The notes: generated by a model from the sequence alone, not told the origin. A DNA stretch of 47,713 bases from an uncultured bacterium (GCA_905215815.1 CAJMRN010000005.1:1-47713); one strand, 5' to 3'; positions 8,183-16,583 are shown, numbered from the stretch's first letter. Numbers and translations are program-made.

Positions 8183-8409
8183 TGCCCTGTGCAAAAAACG
8201 GCAAATATGAGTACTGTTACTAGATTAGTGACAGCAAAAATAAAGAAACTTGGGCCGAAAAACTGGATTCAGCGAAGAGATAATAAACGAATGTGGAATA
8301 TCTTGGCGCCAAGCGGGCTGTGCGGAACTCAAAAAGGGCTCGTGGGGCGGAAATACGCTGCTACTAAATTGGTAGCAGTACTCATATTTGCCGTTTTTTG
8401 CACACGGCA
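8183..8409. mobile_element. Candidate MITE-like element with 38-bp terminal inverted repeats
   Basis: Arms 8183-8220 and 8372-8409 are reverse complements with two mismatches, and imperfect pairing continues about 20 nt inward on both sides. The core is AT-richer than its surroundings and codes for nothing convincing. The whole could also fold as one long RNA hairpin. A target-site duplication is not obvious. The rest of 8153-8182 holds nothing I can name. Confidence 0.55.
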
Positions 8410-8453
8410 CCCTGAGACGGGTGCCCCGGGGCTCCCCGTGGGGGAGCTCCGGG
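8406..8453. other. Two adjacent GC-rich hairpins
   Basis: The first is a perfect 7-bp stem (8406-8412 with 8419-8425). The second is a 13-bp stem with one G-U pair and a 3-nt loop (8425-8437 with 8441-8453). There is no T-run. They sit at the right edge of the inverted-repeat element and could end transcription of the 7040 gene or belong to the element. Confidence 0.5.
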
Positions 8454-8525
8454 CTTCATGGGGGCACGAATGGTCCGCCCCGACCTGCGAAATCTGTGCT
8501 CGCGATGCGAATAACGTCCCTAACC

Positions 8526-8554
8526 TTAAACTATAGCTTGAACTTAGCTATAAT
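8526..8554 (+). promoter_or_regulatory. Promoter upstream of lipoprotein leader
   Basis: TTAAAC (8526-8531), a 17-nt spacer and a perfect TATAAT (8549-8554). This is one of the best promoter matches in the window. It lies about 330 nt upstream of the lipoprotein gene. Confidence 0.7.
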
Positions 8555-8885
8555 GCCCTACGTTCCTGCCAGGCTGTGGTTGCGGACGGACGAAATGCCC
8601 ATCCTAGTCCAAGGCAGACGCGGTCAAAGGGATCCACGTAAGCGACCGCGTGCGCGCGGCGCGATCATGGCGCGTCCTAGATGTAAGCCGCACCGTCCGT
8701 TCTACTTTCTTTGGGGCAATACCGCCTCGCGGGCGAGCGGGCCAGTCGTGAAGGTGGCTGCGGCCTCCCGAGCAAACGCCCCGGTGCGCAAGTGTGGGGT
8801 CAAATACCAGGTCAGCTGGTGGGAACAACCCGATATTCCGTGCAGGGCACGGATTGTATACGACACAGAAGGCAGGGTAGTGGAC
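8555..8885 (+). other. Long non-coding leader of unknown function
   Basis: About 330 nt lies between a strong promoter and the lipoprotein start. The frame happens to stay open, but the translation is Arg/Pro-rich with no protein-like pattern. Small stems are visible, for example GCGGTC with GACCGC around 8619-8650 and CCGTGC with GCACGG around 8838-8852. It does not match tmRNA, RNase P, SRP RNA or the riboswitch classes I know. It could be a structured regulatory leader or a separate small RNA. Confidence 0.4.
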
Positions 8886-9896
8886 ATGGTGAGGGGCAGC
8901 TTGATGCATGCGGCTCGGTTAGGTGCTGGGACCGCGGTGGTCATTGCCGTTTTGGGCCTGAGTGGATGTGCGTTCAATCCACTGTCCACGTTCACGACGC
9001 CCACGATCGACCAGATCGAGCGCGAGACCGTTACCCCCACGGTATCGGACGATGCCCTGGTCACGCCGGGAACTCTGACGGTCGCCCTCGATACGTCCGA
9101 CGCCCCACAGGCCATGCAGGATGCCGACGGAAACCTCACGGGCTATGCGGTCGATGCCGCTCGTGCCCTCGCATGCCGCATGGGTCTCAAGGTCGCTTTT
9201 GTCGATGCGTCCTCGGCCGATTCCGCGCTCAGCGATAAAAAGGCCGACATCTTTATTGGCGACATCAAGTCTGCGGGCGGCGACATCAGCTCGCTTGGCA
9301 CCTGTCTGTACGATGCTGCCGCCGTGTTCGGCAAGACCAGCGACGGAGAGTCCCCGAGTGTCTCAACCGACACACTCAACACTGCTACCTTGGGCGTTCA
9401 GACTTCCTCGGCCTCGCAGGAAGCGCTCGCCAAGCAGAGCATCACGGCCAACCAAAAGACCTTCTCCAACATCAACGAGTGCTTTGAGGCGCTCGAGTCC
9501 GGCGAGATCGACTACGTGATTTGCGATTCCACGGCCGGCGGCTACCTTGCGCGCCTGATGAGCCAGATCTCTTACGTCGGCGCGCTCGAGACACCCTCGA
9601 CGCTCGGCGTCGCGGGCCTCGCGGCCAACGATGAGCTATGCCGTGCCGTGAGCGATGCCCTCGACGGTATCACGGTCGACGGCACGCTCGAGGCGGTCCA
9701 CTGCGTCTGGTATGGCCAAATGCCCTATGACCTTACCGCCAAGACTGTTTCGGGGGCCAATGTGCAGGCATCCGACTCCACGTCCAACGAGACCGAGTCC
9801 TCCGATGGCGACGCCTCTGATAACAACGGCGACAGTCCGTCGTCTAGCCAGGAGGGCGCCATCACCGACGATGACATCAACAAGCTCAATAGCTAG
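8886..9896 (+). CDS. Solute-binding lipoprotein, amino-acid ABC transporter type (SBP family 3)
   Basis: A 336-residue secreted lipoprotein. A signal peptide ends in the lipobox LSGC (Cys28), so the mature protein is lipid-anchored outside the membrane. The body starts with LVTPGTLTVALDTSDAPQ and continues GYAVDAARALACRMGL and ADIFIGDI, the pattern of family 3 periplasmic-binding proteins for polar amino acids. A Ser/Asp/Asn-rich tail of about 45 residues follows. No ABC permease or ATPase is adjacent, so it is an orphan receptor or works with a distant transporter. I chose ATG 8886; ATG 8904 is a good alternative, with AGGGG 7 nt upstream and the same lipobox. A clear terminator follows. Confidence 0.75.
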   Translation: MVRGSLMHAARLGAGTAVVIAVLGLSGCAFNPLSTFTTPTIDQIERETVTPTVSDDALVTPGTLTVALDTSDAPQAMQDADGNLTGYAVDAARALACRMGLKVAFVDASSADSALSDKKADIFIGDIKSAGGDISSLGTCLYDAAAVFGKTSDGESPSVSTDTLNTATLGVQTSSASQEALAKQSITANQKTFSNINECFEALESGEIDYVICDSTAGGYLARLMSQISYVGALETPSTLGVAGLAANDELCRAVSDALDGITVDGTLEAVHCVWYGQMPYDLTAKTVSGANVQASDSTSNETESSDGDASDNNGDSPSSSQEGAITDDDINKLNS

Positions 9897-9962
9897 TTAT
9901 TGGTAGGGGTGGCGTCTACCACACATCGAACGAGGCGCTTCTTCACGGTTTCAACACGCATG

Positions 9963-10002
9963 GCCGGGTCTCCCAAATAGGGGAGCCCGGCTTTTCTATT
10001 TT
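9963..10002 (+). terminator. Terminator after the lipoprotein gene
   Basis: The stem is 9963-9974 with 9981-9991 (11 pairs, one bulged T) around a 6-nt loop, followed by the T-rich run ttttctatttt. Confidence 0.85.
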
Positions 10003-10213
10003 GCTAAAACTAGCAGGTCAAAGCTAATTTCCAGGAGAAAAATTAACTCCGTCGACGCCCTCCTGTAGCGCACTTTGCCGCGGAAAAGTGCGAGACTTCG
10101 GTATGCGGTATCAAGCAGTCGTTATTCGGGTCTTTGGGAATTCGGGTGATTAAATGCACGGCAATGGGTACATAGCCAGTACAGTAAGTCCCCGAGGCAG
10201 ATTGGAGCCACGT
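10003..10213 (+). other. Leader and promoter region of hpf
   Basis: There is no gene here. An 8-bp stem (10069-10076 with 10085-10092) with an 8-nt loop is the only clear structure. No confident promoter hexamers were found. Confidence 0.35.
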
Positions 10214-10798
10214 ATGGATATCAAGGTTTCTGGACGCAAGACGACGGTAACCGATGCTCTGCGTGCGCATGTGGATGAGAAGATCGGCGAGGCGCTCAAG
10301 GTTTTCGATATCGAGCCCATGACAGTCGACGTCGTGCTTCGTTATGAGAAGAACCCCTCGAACCCCAACCCGGCAATCGTCGAGGTTACGGTTCGCGCCC
10401 GCGGTTCGGTGATTCGCGTTGCCGAGCACGGCGCAGATATGTATGCTGCCATCGACCTCTCCGCCGATAAGGTCACCCGCCAGCTGCGCAAGTTCAAGAC
10501 CAAGGTCGTGGACAACCGCCAGGGTGGTGCCAGCGCCGCGGATGTTGCGCCGGTCGAGCGCGTCGAGGATCTGGCTGACCTGCTGCTGCCCGAGGAGGAG
10601 GACGACCTGCTCGTCCGCGAGAAGGTCATCGATGTCACCCCGATGACTGAGGAGCAGGCGCTGGTGCAGACCGATCTGCTGGGCCACGACTTCTACGTGT
10701 TCGAGAACGCGACGACCGGTCTCATCAATGTGGTGTATCACCGTAAGAATGGTGGATATGGCATCATCAAGCCCCGCATCGAAACACTTGACGAGTAA
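10214..10798 (+). CDS. hpf: Ribosome hibernation promoting factor, long form
   Basis: A 194-residue protein. The N-terminal domain (1 to about 105) begins MDIKVSGRKTTVTDALRAHV and has the RaiA/YfiA fold that occupies the decoding site of idle ribosomes. The C-terminal domain (about 130-194) contains DVTPMTEEQALVQTDLLGHD and ends NGGYGIIKP; this domain dimerises two 70S ribosomes into 100S particles. Length is typical of the Gram-positive long form. I chose ATG at 10214, with TTGGAG about 8 nt upstream, over an in-frame ATG 20 codons earlier whose extra residues are not family-like. Expression in stationary phase is expected from the family. A dyad and a terminator follow directly. Confidence 0.93.
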   Translation: MDIKVSGRKTTVTDALRAHVDEKIGEALKVFDIEPMTVDVVLRYEKNPSNPNPAIVEVTVRARGSVIRVAEHGADMYAAIDLSADKVTRQLRKFKTKVVDNRQGGASAADVAPVERVEDLADLLLPEEEDDLLVREKVIDVTPMTEEQALVQTDLLGHDFYVFENATTGLINVVYHRKNGGYGIIKPRIETLDE

Positions 10799-10802
10799 AA
10801 TA

Positions 10803-10859
10803 CGTTAACTTGCATGAGTTAACGGTTGGCGGCCATCCCATGCGGGTGGCCGCCTTTTT
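10803..10859 (+). terminator. Dyad plus terminator after hpf
   Basis: An 8-bp dyad (10803-10810 with 10817-10824, cgttaact/agttaacg) is followed by a GC-rich stem (10828-10839 with 10844-10854) and T5 at 10855-10859. Confidence 0.85.
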
Positions 10860-10877
10860 ACGTAAGGAGTCGCTTTG

Positions 10878-11831
10878 ATGGACAAGGCCGCATCCGCCGG
10901 TCATTCGAACCGTTGCCGCATCGTCGTCGATACCTGCTGCGACTTTAGCCCCGAGGTCGCCGCGAACCTCGATGTCGATATCCTGGGTTTTCCCTTTATT
11001 ATCGATGGCGAGGAGCGCACAGACGACATCTGGTCGAGCATGAGCCCTAAGGAGTTCTACGACCGCATGCGCGCCGGTGCCCGCGTGTCCACCTCGGCTG
11101 TGTCGCTCGGTCGCTATATCGAGTTCTTTACCGAGTGCGCCAAAGAGGGTACGCCCACGGTCTACCTGTGCTTTACCTCGGCGCTGTCGTCGAGCTACAA
11201 CTCCGCGTGCCAGGCGGCAGATGCCGTGCGCGCCGAGTATCCCAACTTTGAGCTCTACGTGGTCGACAACGCTCTGCCCTGCGCGACCGGCGCGCTCTTG
11301 GCGCTCGAGGCCGTGCGCCAGCGTTCGGCGGGACTGACCGCCAAACAGCTGGTCGATTGGGCAAACGAGGCAAAAACCTACGTGCACGGCTACTTTACGC
11401 TCGAGAGCTTCGACGCACTGGCTGCCGGCGGCCGCATTCCTCCCGCGGCGGCGCAGCTCACGGCAAAGCTCGACGTCAAGCCCGAGCTCTCCTACGACCT
11501 GGCCGGCTCGCTGTCGCTGATCGGCGTCAACCGCGGCCGCAAGAAGGCGCTCAAGTCCATCCTCAAGTCGTTCCGCGAGAACTACGTGCCCGATCGCACC
11601 ATGCCCATCGCCATCATGACGGCCGATGCCGAAAAGGATGGTGACTGGCTCGAAGCCGCCATCCGCAAGGAGGAGGGTTGCGCCGACGTCACGATCATTC
11701 GCGGCTCCGTGGGTCCCACCATCGGCTCGCACGTGGGCCCCGGCATGGTGGGCTGCGCGTTTTGGGGTAAGAACCGCGCCGACAAGGCGTCGCTTTCCGA
11801 CCGTATCGCCCGCCGCGTGCGCGGTCAGTAG
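10878..11831 (+). CDS. DegV family fatty-acid-binding protein
   Basis: A 317-residue cytosolic protein. It begins RCRIVVDTCCDFSPEVA and contains the DegV hallmarks: FTSALSSSYNSA (acyl-binding Ser region), VVDNALPCATGALL and GYFTLESFDALAAGGRI. Its C-terminus ends with GSVGPTIGSHVGPGMVG, the family's last conserved block. DegV/FakB proteins present fatty acids to the kinase FakA in Gram-positives. No fakA is nearby, so the partner is elsewhere. The ATG at 10878 is preferred over TTG 10875 because AAGGAG is 8 nt upstream. It sits alone between the hpf terminator and the next gene. Confidence 0.9.
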   Translation: MDKAASAGHSNRCRIVVDTCCDFSPEVAANLDVDILGFPFIIDGEERTDDIWSSMSPKEFYDRMRAGARVSTSAVSLGRYIEFFTECAKEGTPTVYLCFTSALSSSYNSACQAADAVRAEYPNFELYVVDNALPCATGALLALEAVRQRSAGLTAKQLVDWANEAKTYVHGYFTLESFDALAAGGRIPPAAAQLTAKLDVKPELSYDLAGSLSLIGVNRGRKKALKSILKSFRENYVPDRTMPIAIMTADAEKDGDWLEAAIRKEEGCADVTIIRGSVGPTIGSHVGPGMVGCAFWGKNRADKASLSDRIARRVRGQ

Positions 11832-11929
11832 GCAAGCGCTGCGTCCGTAATCGCCCTCGACTCACAGCCCAAACGCTGGCACCGAGTATTCAACCTGGTA
11901 ACAACACCCAACCCAAAAGGAAAGGTTTC

Positions 11930-13009
11930 ATGGCAAACAAGCTCTCCGTCGCATTCATTGGCACCGGAATCATGGGTGCCCCCATCGCCGGCCACATTCT
12001 GGACGCCGGCTATCCCGTCACGGTCAACAACCGCACCAAGTCCAAGGCGGCGGCGCTTATCGAGCGCGGCGCCGTCTGGGCAGATACGCCGGCCGATGCC
12101 GCGGCGAACGCCGATGTCGTCTTTACCATGGTGGGCTATCCCTCCGAGGTCGAGGAACTCTACCTGGCGGGCGACGGCCTGCTCGCGTGCACCAAGCCGG
12201 GTGCGGTCTTGATCGACCTCACCACGAGCTCGCCCGAGCTTGCCCGTGACATTGCCGAGGCCGCCCAGGTTTCTGGTCGCATGGCGTTTGACTGCCCCGT
12301 CACCGGCGGCGAGTCGGGCGCTATCGCCGGTACGCTCACGGCTATCGTGGGCGCTACCGAGAACGACATCGCGCCGGTCCGCGACATCCTTGCCACCTTT
12401 GCGGCCAACATCTGCTGCTTCGACGGCGCCGGCAAGGGCCAGGCTGCCAAGCTCGCCAACCAGGTGTCGCTGGGCGCCTGCATGGTCGGCATGGCAGACG
12501 CCATGGCATTTGCCGAGTTGAGCGGCCTTGATCTGGAGAAGACCCGCCAGATGATCCTGGGCGGTACCGGCAAGTCCGGCGCCATGGAGAGCCTGGCTAC
12601 CAAGGCGCTCGACGGCGACTACAAGCCCGGCTTTATGGTCGAGCACTTCATCAAGGACCTGCGCTTGGCGCTCGCCTATGCCGACGATCGCGAGCTTGCG
12701 CTGCCCGGCGCCGACGTGGCCTTTACGCTCTACGACATGCTCGATGCCATCGGTGGTGCCAAGCTGGGCACCCAGGCCATCACGGTCCTCTATAAGGAGG
12801 AGGCCGACGCCATCGCCGCCGGTCTGGACTGGTCGCAGTATCGTCCCGAGGAGCACGGTGCTCACGAGGAAGGCTGCGGTTGCGGCGAGCGTGGCGACGA
12901 CCACGAGTGCGGTTGTGGACACCACCATGGCGAGGACCACGAGTGCTGCGGCGGTCACGGTCATGACGACGGCCACGAGTGCTGCTGCGGCCACCATCAC
13001 GGGGAGTAG
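11930..13009 (+). CDS. NAD(P)-dependent beta-hydroxyacid dehydrogenase with Cys/His-rich tail
   Basis: A 359-residue enzyme of the 3-hydroxyisobutyrate/tartronate-semialdehyde reductase family. The N-terminal Rossmann motif is VAFIGTGIMGAPIAGHIL. DLTTSSPELA and FDCPVTGGESGA are the substrate-binding block, and GKGQAAKLANQ carries the catalytic Lys. The catalytic part ends by about residue 300, the normal length. The last 50 residues or so are an unusual tail with 9 Cys and 13 His in four repeats such as HECGCGHHHGE and HECCCGHHHGE. Such a tail should bind metal ions; its function is unknown. AAGGAAAGG precedes the start. The substrate cannot be told from sequence. A small membrane protein follows 5 nt later. 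Confidence 0.85.
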   Translation: MANKLSVAFIGTGIMGAPIAGHILDAGYPVTVNNRTKSKAAALIERGAVWADTPADAAANADVVFTMVGYPSEVEELYLAGDGLLACTKPGAVLIDLTTSSPELARDIAEAAQVSGRMAFDCPVTGGESGAIAGTLTAIVGATENDIAPVRDILATFAANICCFDGAGKGQAAKLANQVSLGACMVGMADAMAFAELSGLDLEKTRQMILGGTGKSGAMESLATKALDGDYKPGFMVEHFIKDLRLALAYADDRELALPGADVAFTLYDMLDAIGGAKLGTQAITVLYKEEADAIAAGLDWSQYRPEEHGAHEEGCGCGERGDDHECGCGHHHGEDHECCGGHGHDDGHECCCGHHHGE

Positions 13010-13014
13010 CGCCT

Positions 13015-13443
13015 ATGAGCTTGACGTTCGTGGTGCTTGCGCTGGTGCTCTTTCTCTTTGCGATCTACATCGGCTTTTTGTGCGGCCAGTGGGCGTGCGA
13101 AAAGCGCGTCATCACCAAGCGCGACTACTGGATTGCCAACTTTGCGGGAGCTGCGGCAGTCGTCCTGCTGACCTGGGTGTTCTCGCTGTTCCCGCTGGTG
13201 CAGTTTGCGCCGATCGGCTGGCTCGGCGGCTTTATCGCCGGCCTTAAGATGAGCTTTGGCGAGTCCGTCGGTCCGTGGCGCAAGCACGACGAGGTCTTTA
13301 ACGTCAACAAGGCTCACCGCGCCGCCGCCGACGCGGGCGACGCCGAGGAGCGCCGCCGCGCGCGTCGCAATGGCGCGGCCGACCGACAGCTCATCTCGGT
13401 CACCGATGACAGCAAAGGTGCTGGCAAGCACGCTAAGAAATAG
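13015..13443 (+). CDS. Small membrane protein of unknown function
   Basis: A 142-residue protein with two hydrophobic segments, at about 3-22 (LTFVVLALVLFLFAIYIGFL) and about 40-60, then a third weakly hydrophobic glycine-rich stretch, then a charged Arg/Ala-rich cytoplasmic tail ending GKHAKK. I do not recognise a family. GGGGAG at the end of the previous gene serves as ribosome binding site, so translation is probably coupled to the dehydrogenase. The next gene starts 15 nt after its stop, so the block 11930-15249 may be one operon. Confidence 0.7.
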   Translation: MSLTFVVLALVLFLFAIYIGFLCGQWACEKRVITKRDYWIANFAGAAAVVLLTWVFSLFPLVQFAPIGWLGGFIAGLKMSFGESVGPWRKHDEVFNVNKAHRAAADAGDAEERRRARRNGAADRQLISVTDDSKGAGKHAKK

Positions 13444-13458
13444 TAAAAAGAGGTAACT

Positions 13459-14157
13459 ATGGCAGAAAACAAAGACGAACAGCTCACCGACGAGGAGCTG
13501 GCACAGCTCCAGCTGGCAGAGGAGAACGAGAACGCCGTCGACCGCCTGGTCCAGGAGCTCGGCTGCCCCACGCGCCGCATCCGTCAGTTTGCCGCCCGCG
13601 TGCTGCACCTGCTTGCCGAGCGCGATCCGCAGCGCGTCGTGCCCTGCGTGCCCGCGCTGATCGAGGCGCTCGACCGCCCCGAGGCTCAGACCCGCTGGGA
13701 GGCTCTCGATGCCCTGGCGGCGCTCGCCACCACCTGCCCCGAGCAGCTGGGCGATGCCTTTGAGGGCGCCGAGACCGCGCTGTTCGATGAGATTTCGTCC
13801 ACGCTGCGCTATGCCGCCTTCCGCCTGCTGTGCGTGTGGGGCGCCACGAGCGTCGAGCGTTCGCGCGAGGCTTGGCCCATCCTGGACGAGGCCATCCAGT
13901 GCTACCACGGCGACCTCGAGTATCGCGACATGCTCGGTTGCCTGTACGAGTTTGGCCGGGGCGAGATTGACGCCGAGGTCGCCGAGAAGCTCGCGCTGCG
14001 CCTTAAGTTCGATGCCGAGAACGGCAAGGGTAGCTATCTCAAGGCCCGTTCGAGCGAGATTTGCGAAATGCTTGTTAAACGTTTTGGCCTGGATCTCTCC
14101 AAAAAGAAGAAGCGTGCTAGCGTAAAAAAATCTGACGACGCCGAAGACGAGGAGTAA
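13459..14157 (+). CDS. HEAT-repeat-like helical protein
   Basis: A 232-residue soluble protein. Residues about 25-150 form paired amphipathic helices with the HEAT pattern (RQFAARVLHLLAERDP, ALIEALDRPEAQTRWEALDALAAL, LRYAAFRLLCVWGA). The C-terminus is a Lys-rich plus acidic tail. No catalytic motif is seen. HEAT proteins are usually scaffolds or binders. It sits 6 nt upstream of the dehydrogenase gene at 14164 and is very likely co-transcribed with it; its function is not known to me. Confidence 0.7.
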   Translation: MAENKDEQLTDEELAQLQLAEENENAVDRLVQELGCPTRRIRQFAARVLHLLAERDPQRVVPCVPALIEALDRPEAQTRWEALDALAALATTCPEQLGDAFEGAETALFDEISSTLRYAAFRLLCVWGATSVERSREAWPILDEAIQCYHGDLEYRDMLGCLYEFGRGEIDAEVAEKLALRLKFDAENGKGSYLKARSSEICEMLVKRFGLDLSKKKKRASVKKSDDAEDEE

Positions 14158-14163
14158 CAGATT

Positions 14164-15249
14164 ATGGCGCACGATGTAGTCCTGATTCCTGGTGACGGTA
14201 TCGGTCCCGAGATTACGCAGGCTATGCGCCGCGTGGTCGAGGCCACTGGTGTCCAGATCAACTGGAACGTCCAGGAGGCCGGTGCCGGCGTCATGGACGA
14301 GTTTGGCACGCCGCTGCCCCAACATGTGCTCGATGCGGTCGCCGAGACCAAGGTTGCTATCAAGGGCCCCATCACCACGCCGGTCGGCACGGGTTTCCGC
14401 AGCGTTAACGTCGCCCTGCGCAAGCATTTTGACCTGTACGCCTGCGTGCGCCCCTGCCTGTCGCAGCCGGGCGACGGCTCGCGCTTCCGCGACGTCGACC
14501 TGGTTATCGTGCGCGAGAACACCGAGGACCTCTATGCCGGCATCGAGTTCGATGAGGGCGCTGCCGAGGTCGAGGAGCTCTCGCAGCTCGTCGAGCGCTC
14601 GGGCCAGAAGACCTTCGCCGCGGATTCCGCCATCTCAATCAAGCCGATTTCCATCGCCAAGAGCCGCCGCATTGTGGAGTACGCTTTTGAGTACGCCCGC
14701 CGCTGCGGCCGCAAAAAGGTGACGGCCGTGCATAAGGCCAACATCATGAAGGCGACCGATGGCCTGTTCCTGCGCGTTGCGCGCGAGGTGGCCGCCAACT
14801 ATCCCGATATCGAGTTCAACGACAAGATTGTCGACGCCACCTGCATGGGCCTGGTCCAGAACCCCAACGACTTCGATGTCCTGGTGCTGCCCAACCTGTA
14901 CGGTGACATTGTGAGCGACCTGTGCGCCGGTCTGGTAGGTGGACTGGGTATGGCTCCGGGTTCCAACATCGGTGCCGACTGCGCCATCTTCGAGGCAACG
15001 CACGGCTCCGCGCCCGATATCGCGGGCAAGGATATCGCTAACCCCACGGCCGAGATTCTGTCCGCGGCTATGATGCTCGATCACCTGGGCGAGAACGACG
15101 CGGCCAATCGCATTCGCGCCGCCGTTTCTGCCACGCTCGACGAGGGTGAGCAGGTTACCGGCGACGTTCGTCGTGCCCAGACCGGCTCCGTTGAGGGCGC
15201 TGTGGGCACGCAGGCCTTTGCCGATGCCGTTATCGCGCACCTGGCCTAA
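14164..15249 (+). CDS. Isocitrate/isopropylmalate dehydrogenase family protein (probable NAD-isocitrate dehydrogenase)
   Basis: A 361-residue cytosolic enzyme that oxidatively decarboxylates a 2-hydroxy dicarboxylate. Visible are IPGDGIGPEI at the start, FDLYACVRPC, VIVRENTEDLYAGIE, the catalytic Lys in VHKANIMK, and the signature NLYGDIVSDLCAGLVGGLG followed by the cofactor block THGSAPDIAGK. NTEDLYAGIE and the short length point to isocitrate (IDH, NAD type) rather than isopropylmalate, but homoisocitrate-like substrates are possible. There are no leu or other TCA genes nearby, so context does not decide. GAGGAG overlaps the end of the preceding gene. A hairpin follows. Confidence 0.85.
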   Translation: MAHDVVLIPGDGIGPEITQAMRRVVEATGVQINWNVQEAGAGVMDEFGTPLPQHVLDAVAETKVAIKGPITTPVGTGFRSVNVALRKHFDLYACVRPCLSQPGDGSRFRDVDLVIVRENTEDLYAGIEFDEGAAEVEELSQLVERSGQKTFAADSAISIKPISIAKSRRIVEYAFEYARRCGRKKVTAVHKANIMKATDGLFLRVAREVAANYPDIEFNDKIVDATCMGLVQNPNDFDVLVLPNLYGDIVSDLCAGLVGGLGMAPGSNIGADCAIFEATHGSAPDIAGKDIANPTAEILSAAMMLDHLGENDAANRIRAAVSATLDEGEQVTGDVRRAQTGSVEGAVGTQAFADAVIAHLA

Positions 15250-15308
15250 GGCATGCAGACTGCAAACGCCTAAATAGTACTTAAGTGTTTGCGTATAACC
15301 TAAGAATC

Positions 15309-15337
15309 AATACGCCCGGCGCTCTGTCGGGCGTATT
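15309..15337 (+). terminator. Hairpin after the isocitrate/isopropylmalate-type dehydrogenase
   Basis: A perfect 10-bp stem (15309-15318 with 15328-15337) and a 9-nt loop, followed only by ctattg. It is a weak terminator or mRNA stabiliser. Confidence 0.55.
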
Positions 15338-15375
15338 CTATTGAGGACTATGTTTCCTAACAAGGAGTAACCGAT

Positions 15376-16470
15376 ATGGGTCTGATTCAAAAGAAGGACG
15401 AGAAGGACGAGATCGACGGCATCCAGATCATCGAGCGCGGCGAAGGCCCCGACGGTGACGAGGACGAGAAGATCGACCTGGTCGCCGGTACGTCTGCCGA
15501 GCACACTGCTGCCGGTACGACGGCCGAGGAGGAGGACGCCCGTCTGGAGGCTCAGATTGCCGCGGATGCCGCTGACGAGAATCTGATGCCCGAGGCCCAG
15601 GATGAGGACGACGATATCCTGGGTTCCGATGAAGACGATCGCGTATCCAAGCACAAGAAGACGATGATTGCCGCCTTTGTGGTTGCCGTCGTGATCGCTG
15701 CGGTGGTCGGCTTCTTTATCGGCAATGGCGGCTTTGGCGGCAAGGGTGTCGGCTCGGCGACCCTGACCGAGGACCAGCTCGATTCGACCGTGGCAAGCTA
15801 TAGCTACAACGGCAAGAAGAGTGATATCACCGCGCGCGAGGCCATCGAGAGCCAGTACAGCCTCGATACCGTCAAGGATAGTGATGGCAACTACACCGCT
15901 CCTTCTGCCGACGTCATCCTGTCCTACGTGCGCAACAAGATCCTGCTCGATGCCGCCGAGGACGAGGGCATTACCGTCTCTTCCAAGGAGATGAAGCAGT
16001 ACGCCGAGGATTCCATCGGCACTTCGGACTACAAGACCATGGCCACGCAGTATGGCGTGTCCAAGGACCAGGCCAAGCAGATCGTCCGCCAGTCCGCGAC
16101 GCTGCAGAAGCTCTACAAGAAGAAGGTGGGTGATAGCTCCGCAAGCATGCCGACCGCTCCGACCGAGCCTTCTGACGGCAACGAGGAGACCGCGAGCAAG
16201 GATTACGCCGACTACATCATCAACCTTGCGGGCGATGAGTGGGATAGCTCGAAGGGTACCTGGAAGGACGAGAACGGCACCTACGCTAAGGCCTTTGCCG
16301 ACGATGCCTTTACGGCCGATAGCGCTACCTATAAGCAGGCCATGACCGCCTACTACACTGCTTACCAGCAGTACTCTTCGCAGGCTTCGAGCGCCAGCTC
16401 CAAGTGGACCGAGTACGCCAACGGCCTCTACGCCAAGGCCAACATCAGCATCTACGGCCTGTTTGCGTAA
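15376..16470 (+). CDS. Membrane-anchored SurA-N-like chaperone/foldase candidate
   Basis: A 364-residue protein with an acidic cytoplasmic N-terminus of about 95 residues, one TM segment at about 97-116 (MIAAFVVAVVIAAVVGFFIG), and an extracytoplasmic domain. The outside part has the SurA/PrsA N-terminal pattern (helices with NKILLDAAEDEGITVSSKEM, then MATQYGVSKDQAKQIVRQ), but no parvulin PPIase domain is seen. A Ser/Thr/Glu linker and a further helical region end the protein. I infer a role in folding or handling secreted proteins. The start has AAGGAG. The gene is monocistronic, with a strong terminator. Confidence 0.65.
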   Translation: MGLIQKKDEKDEIDGIQIIERGEGPDGDEDEKIDLVAGTSAEHTAAGTTAEEEDARLEAQIAADAADENLMPEAQDEDDDILGSDEDDRVSKHKKTMIAAFVVAVVIAAVVGFFIGNGGFGGKGVGSATLTEDQLDSTVASYSYNGKKSDITAREAIESQYSLDTVKDSDGNYTAPSADVILSYVRNKILLDAAEDEGITVSSKEMKQYAEDSIGTSDYKTMATQYGVSKDQAKQIVRQSATLQKLYKKKVGDSSASMPTAPTEPSDGNEETASKDYADYIINLAGDEWDSSKGTWKDENGTYAKAFADDAFTADSATYKQAMTAYYTAYQQYSSQASSASSKWTEYANGLYAKANISIYGLFA

Positions 16471-16514
16471 AGATCTGTCTGAGCCGCCGAGCGCGTAACC
16501 GAAATATCTGAATA

Positions 16515-16556
16515 AGCCCGCTAGAACGGATGTTGTTCTAGCGGGCTATTTGCGTT
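16515..16556 (+). terminator. Terminator between convergent genes
   Basis: A perfect 13-bp stem (16515-16527 with 16535-16547) with a 7-nt loop, followed by atttgcgttt. It lies between the 15376 gene and the converging XRE gene and may serve both strands. Confidence 0.8.
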
Positions 16557-16583
16557 TAGGCGCTGGTGGCTAAATTATGCCTA

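Noticed and set aside
8225..8410. A 61-codon minus-strand frame inside the inverted-repeat element
   Set aside because: It starts within one terminal repeat and ends within the other, has no convincing ribosome binding site and no recognisable motif.
8400..8460. TPP riboswitch suggested by a CTGAGA string
   Set aside because: The remaining conserved thi-box parts (ACCCTTGAACCTGAT) are absent.
8388..8885. N-terminal extension of the solute-binding protein through the leader
   Set aside because: The extra 166 residues are Arg/Pro-rich and would put the signal peptide and lipobox in the middle of the protein.
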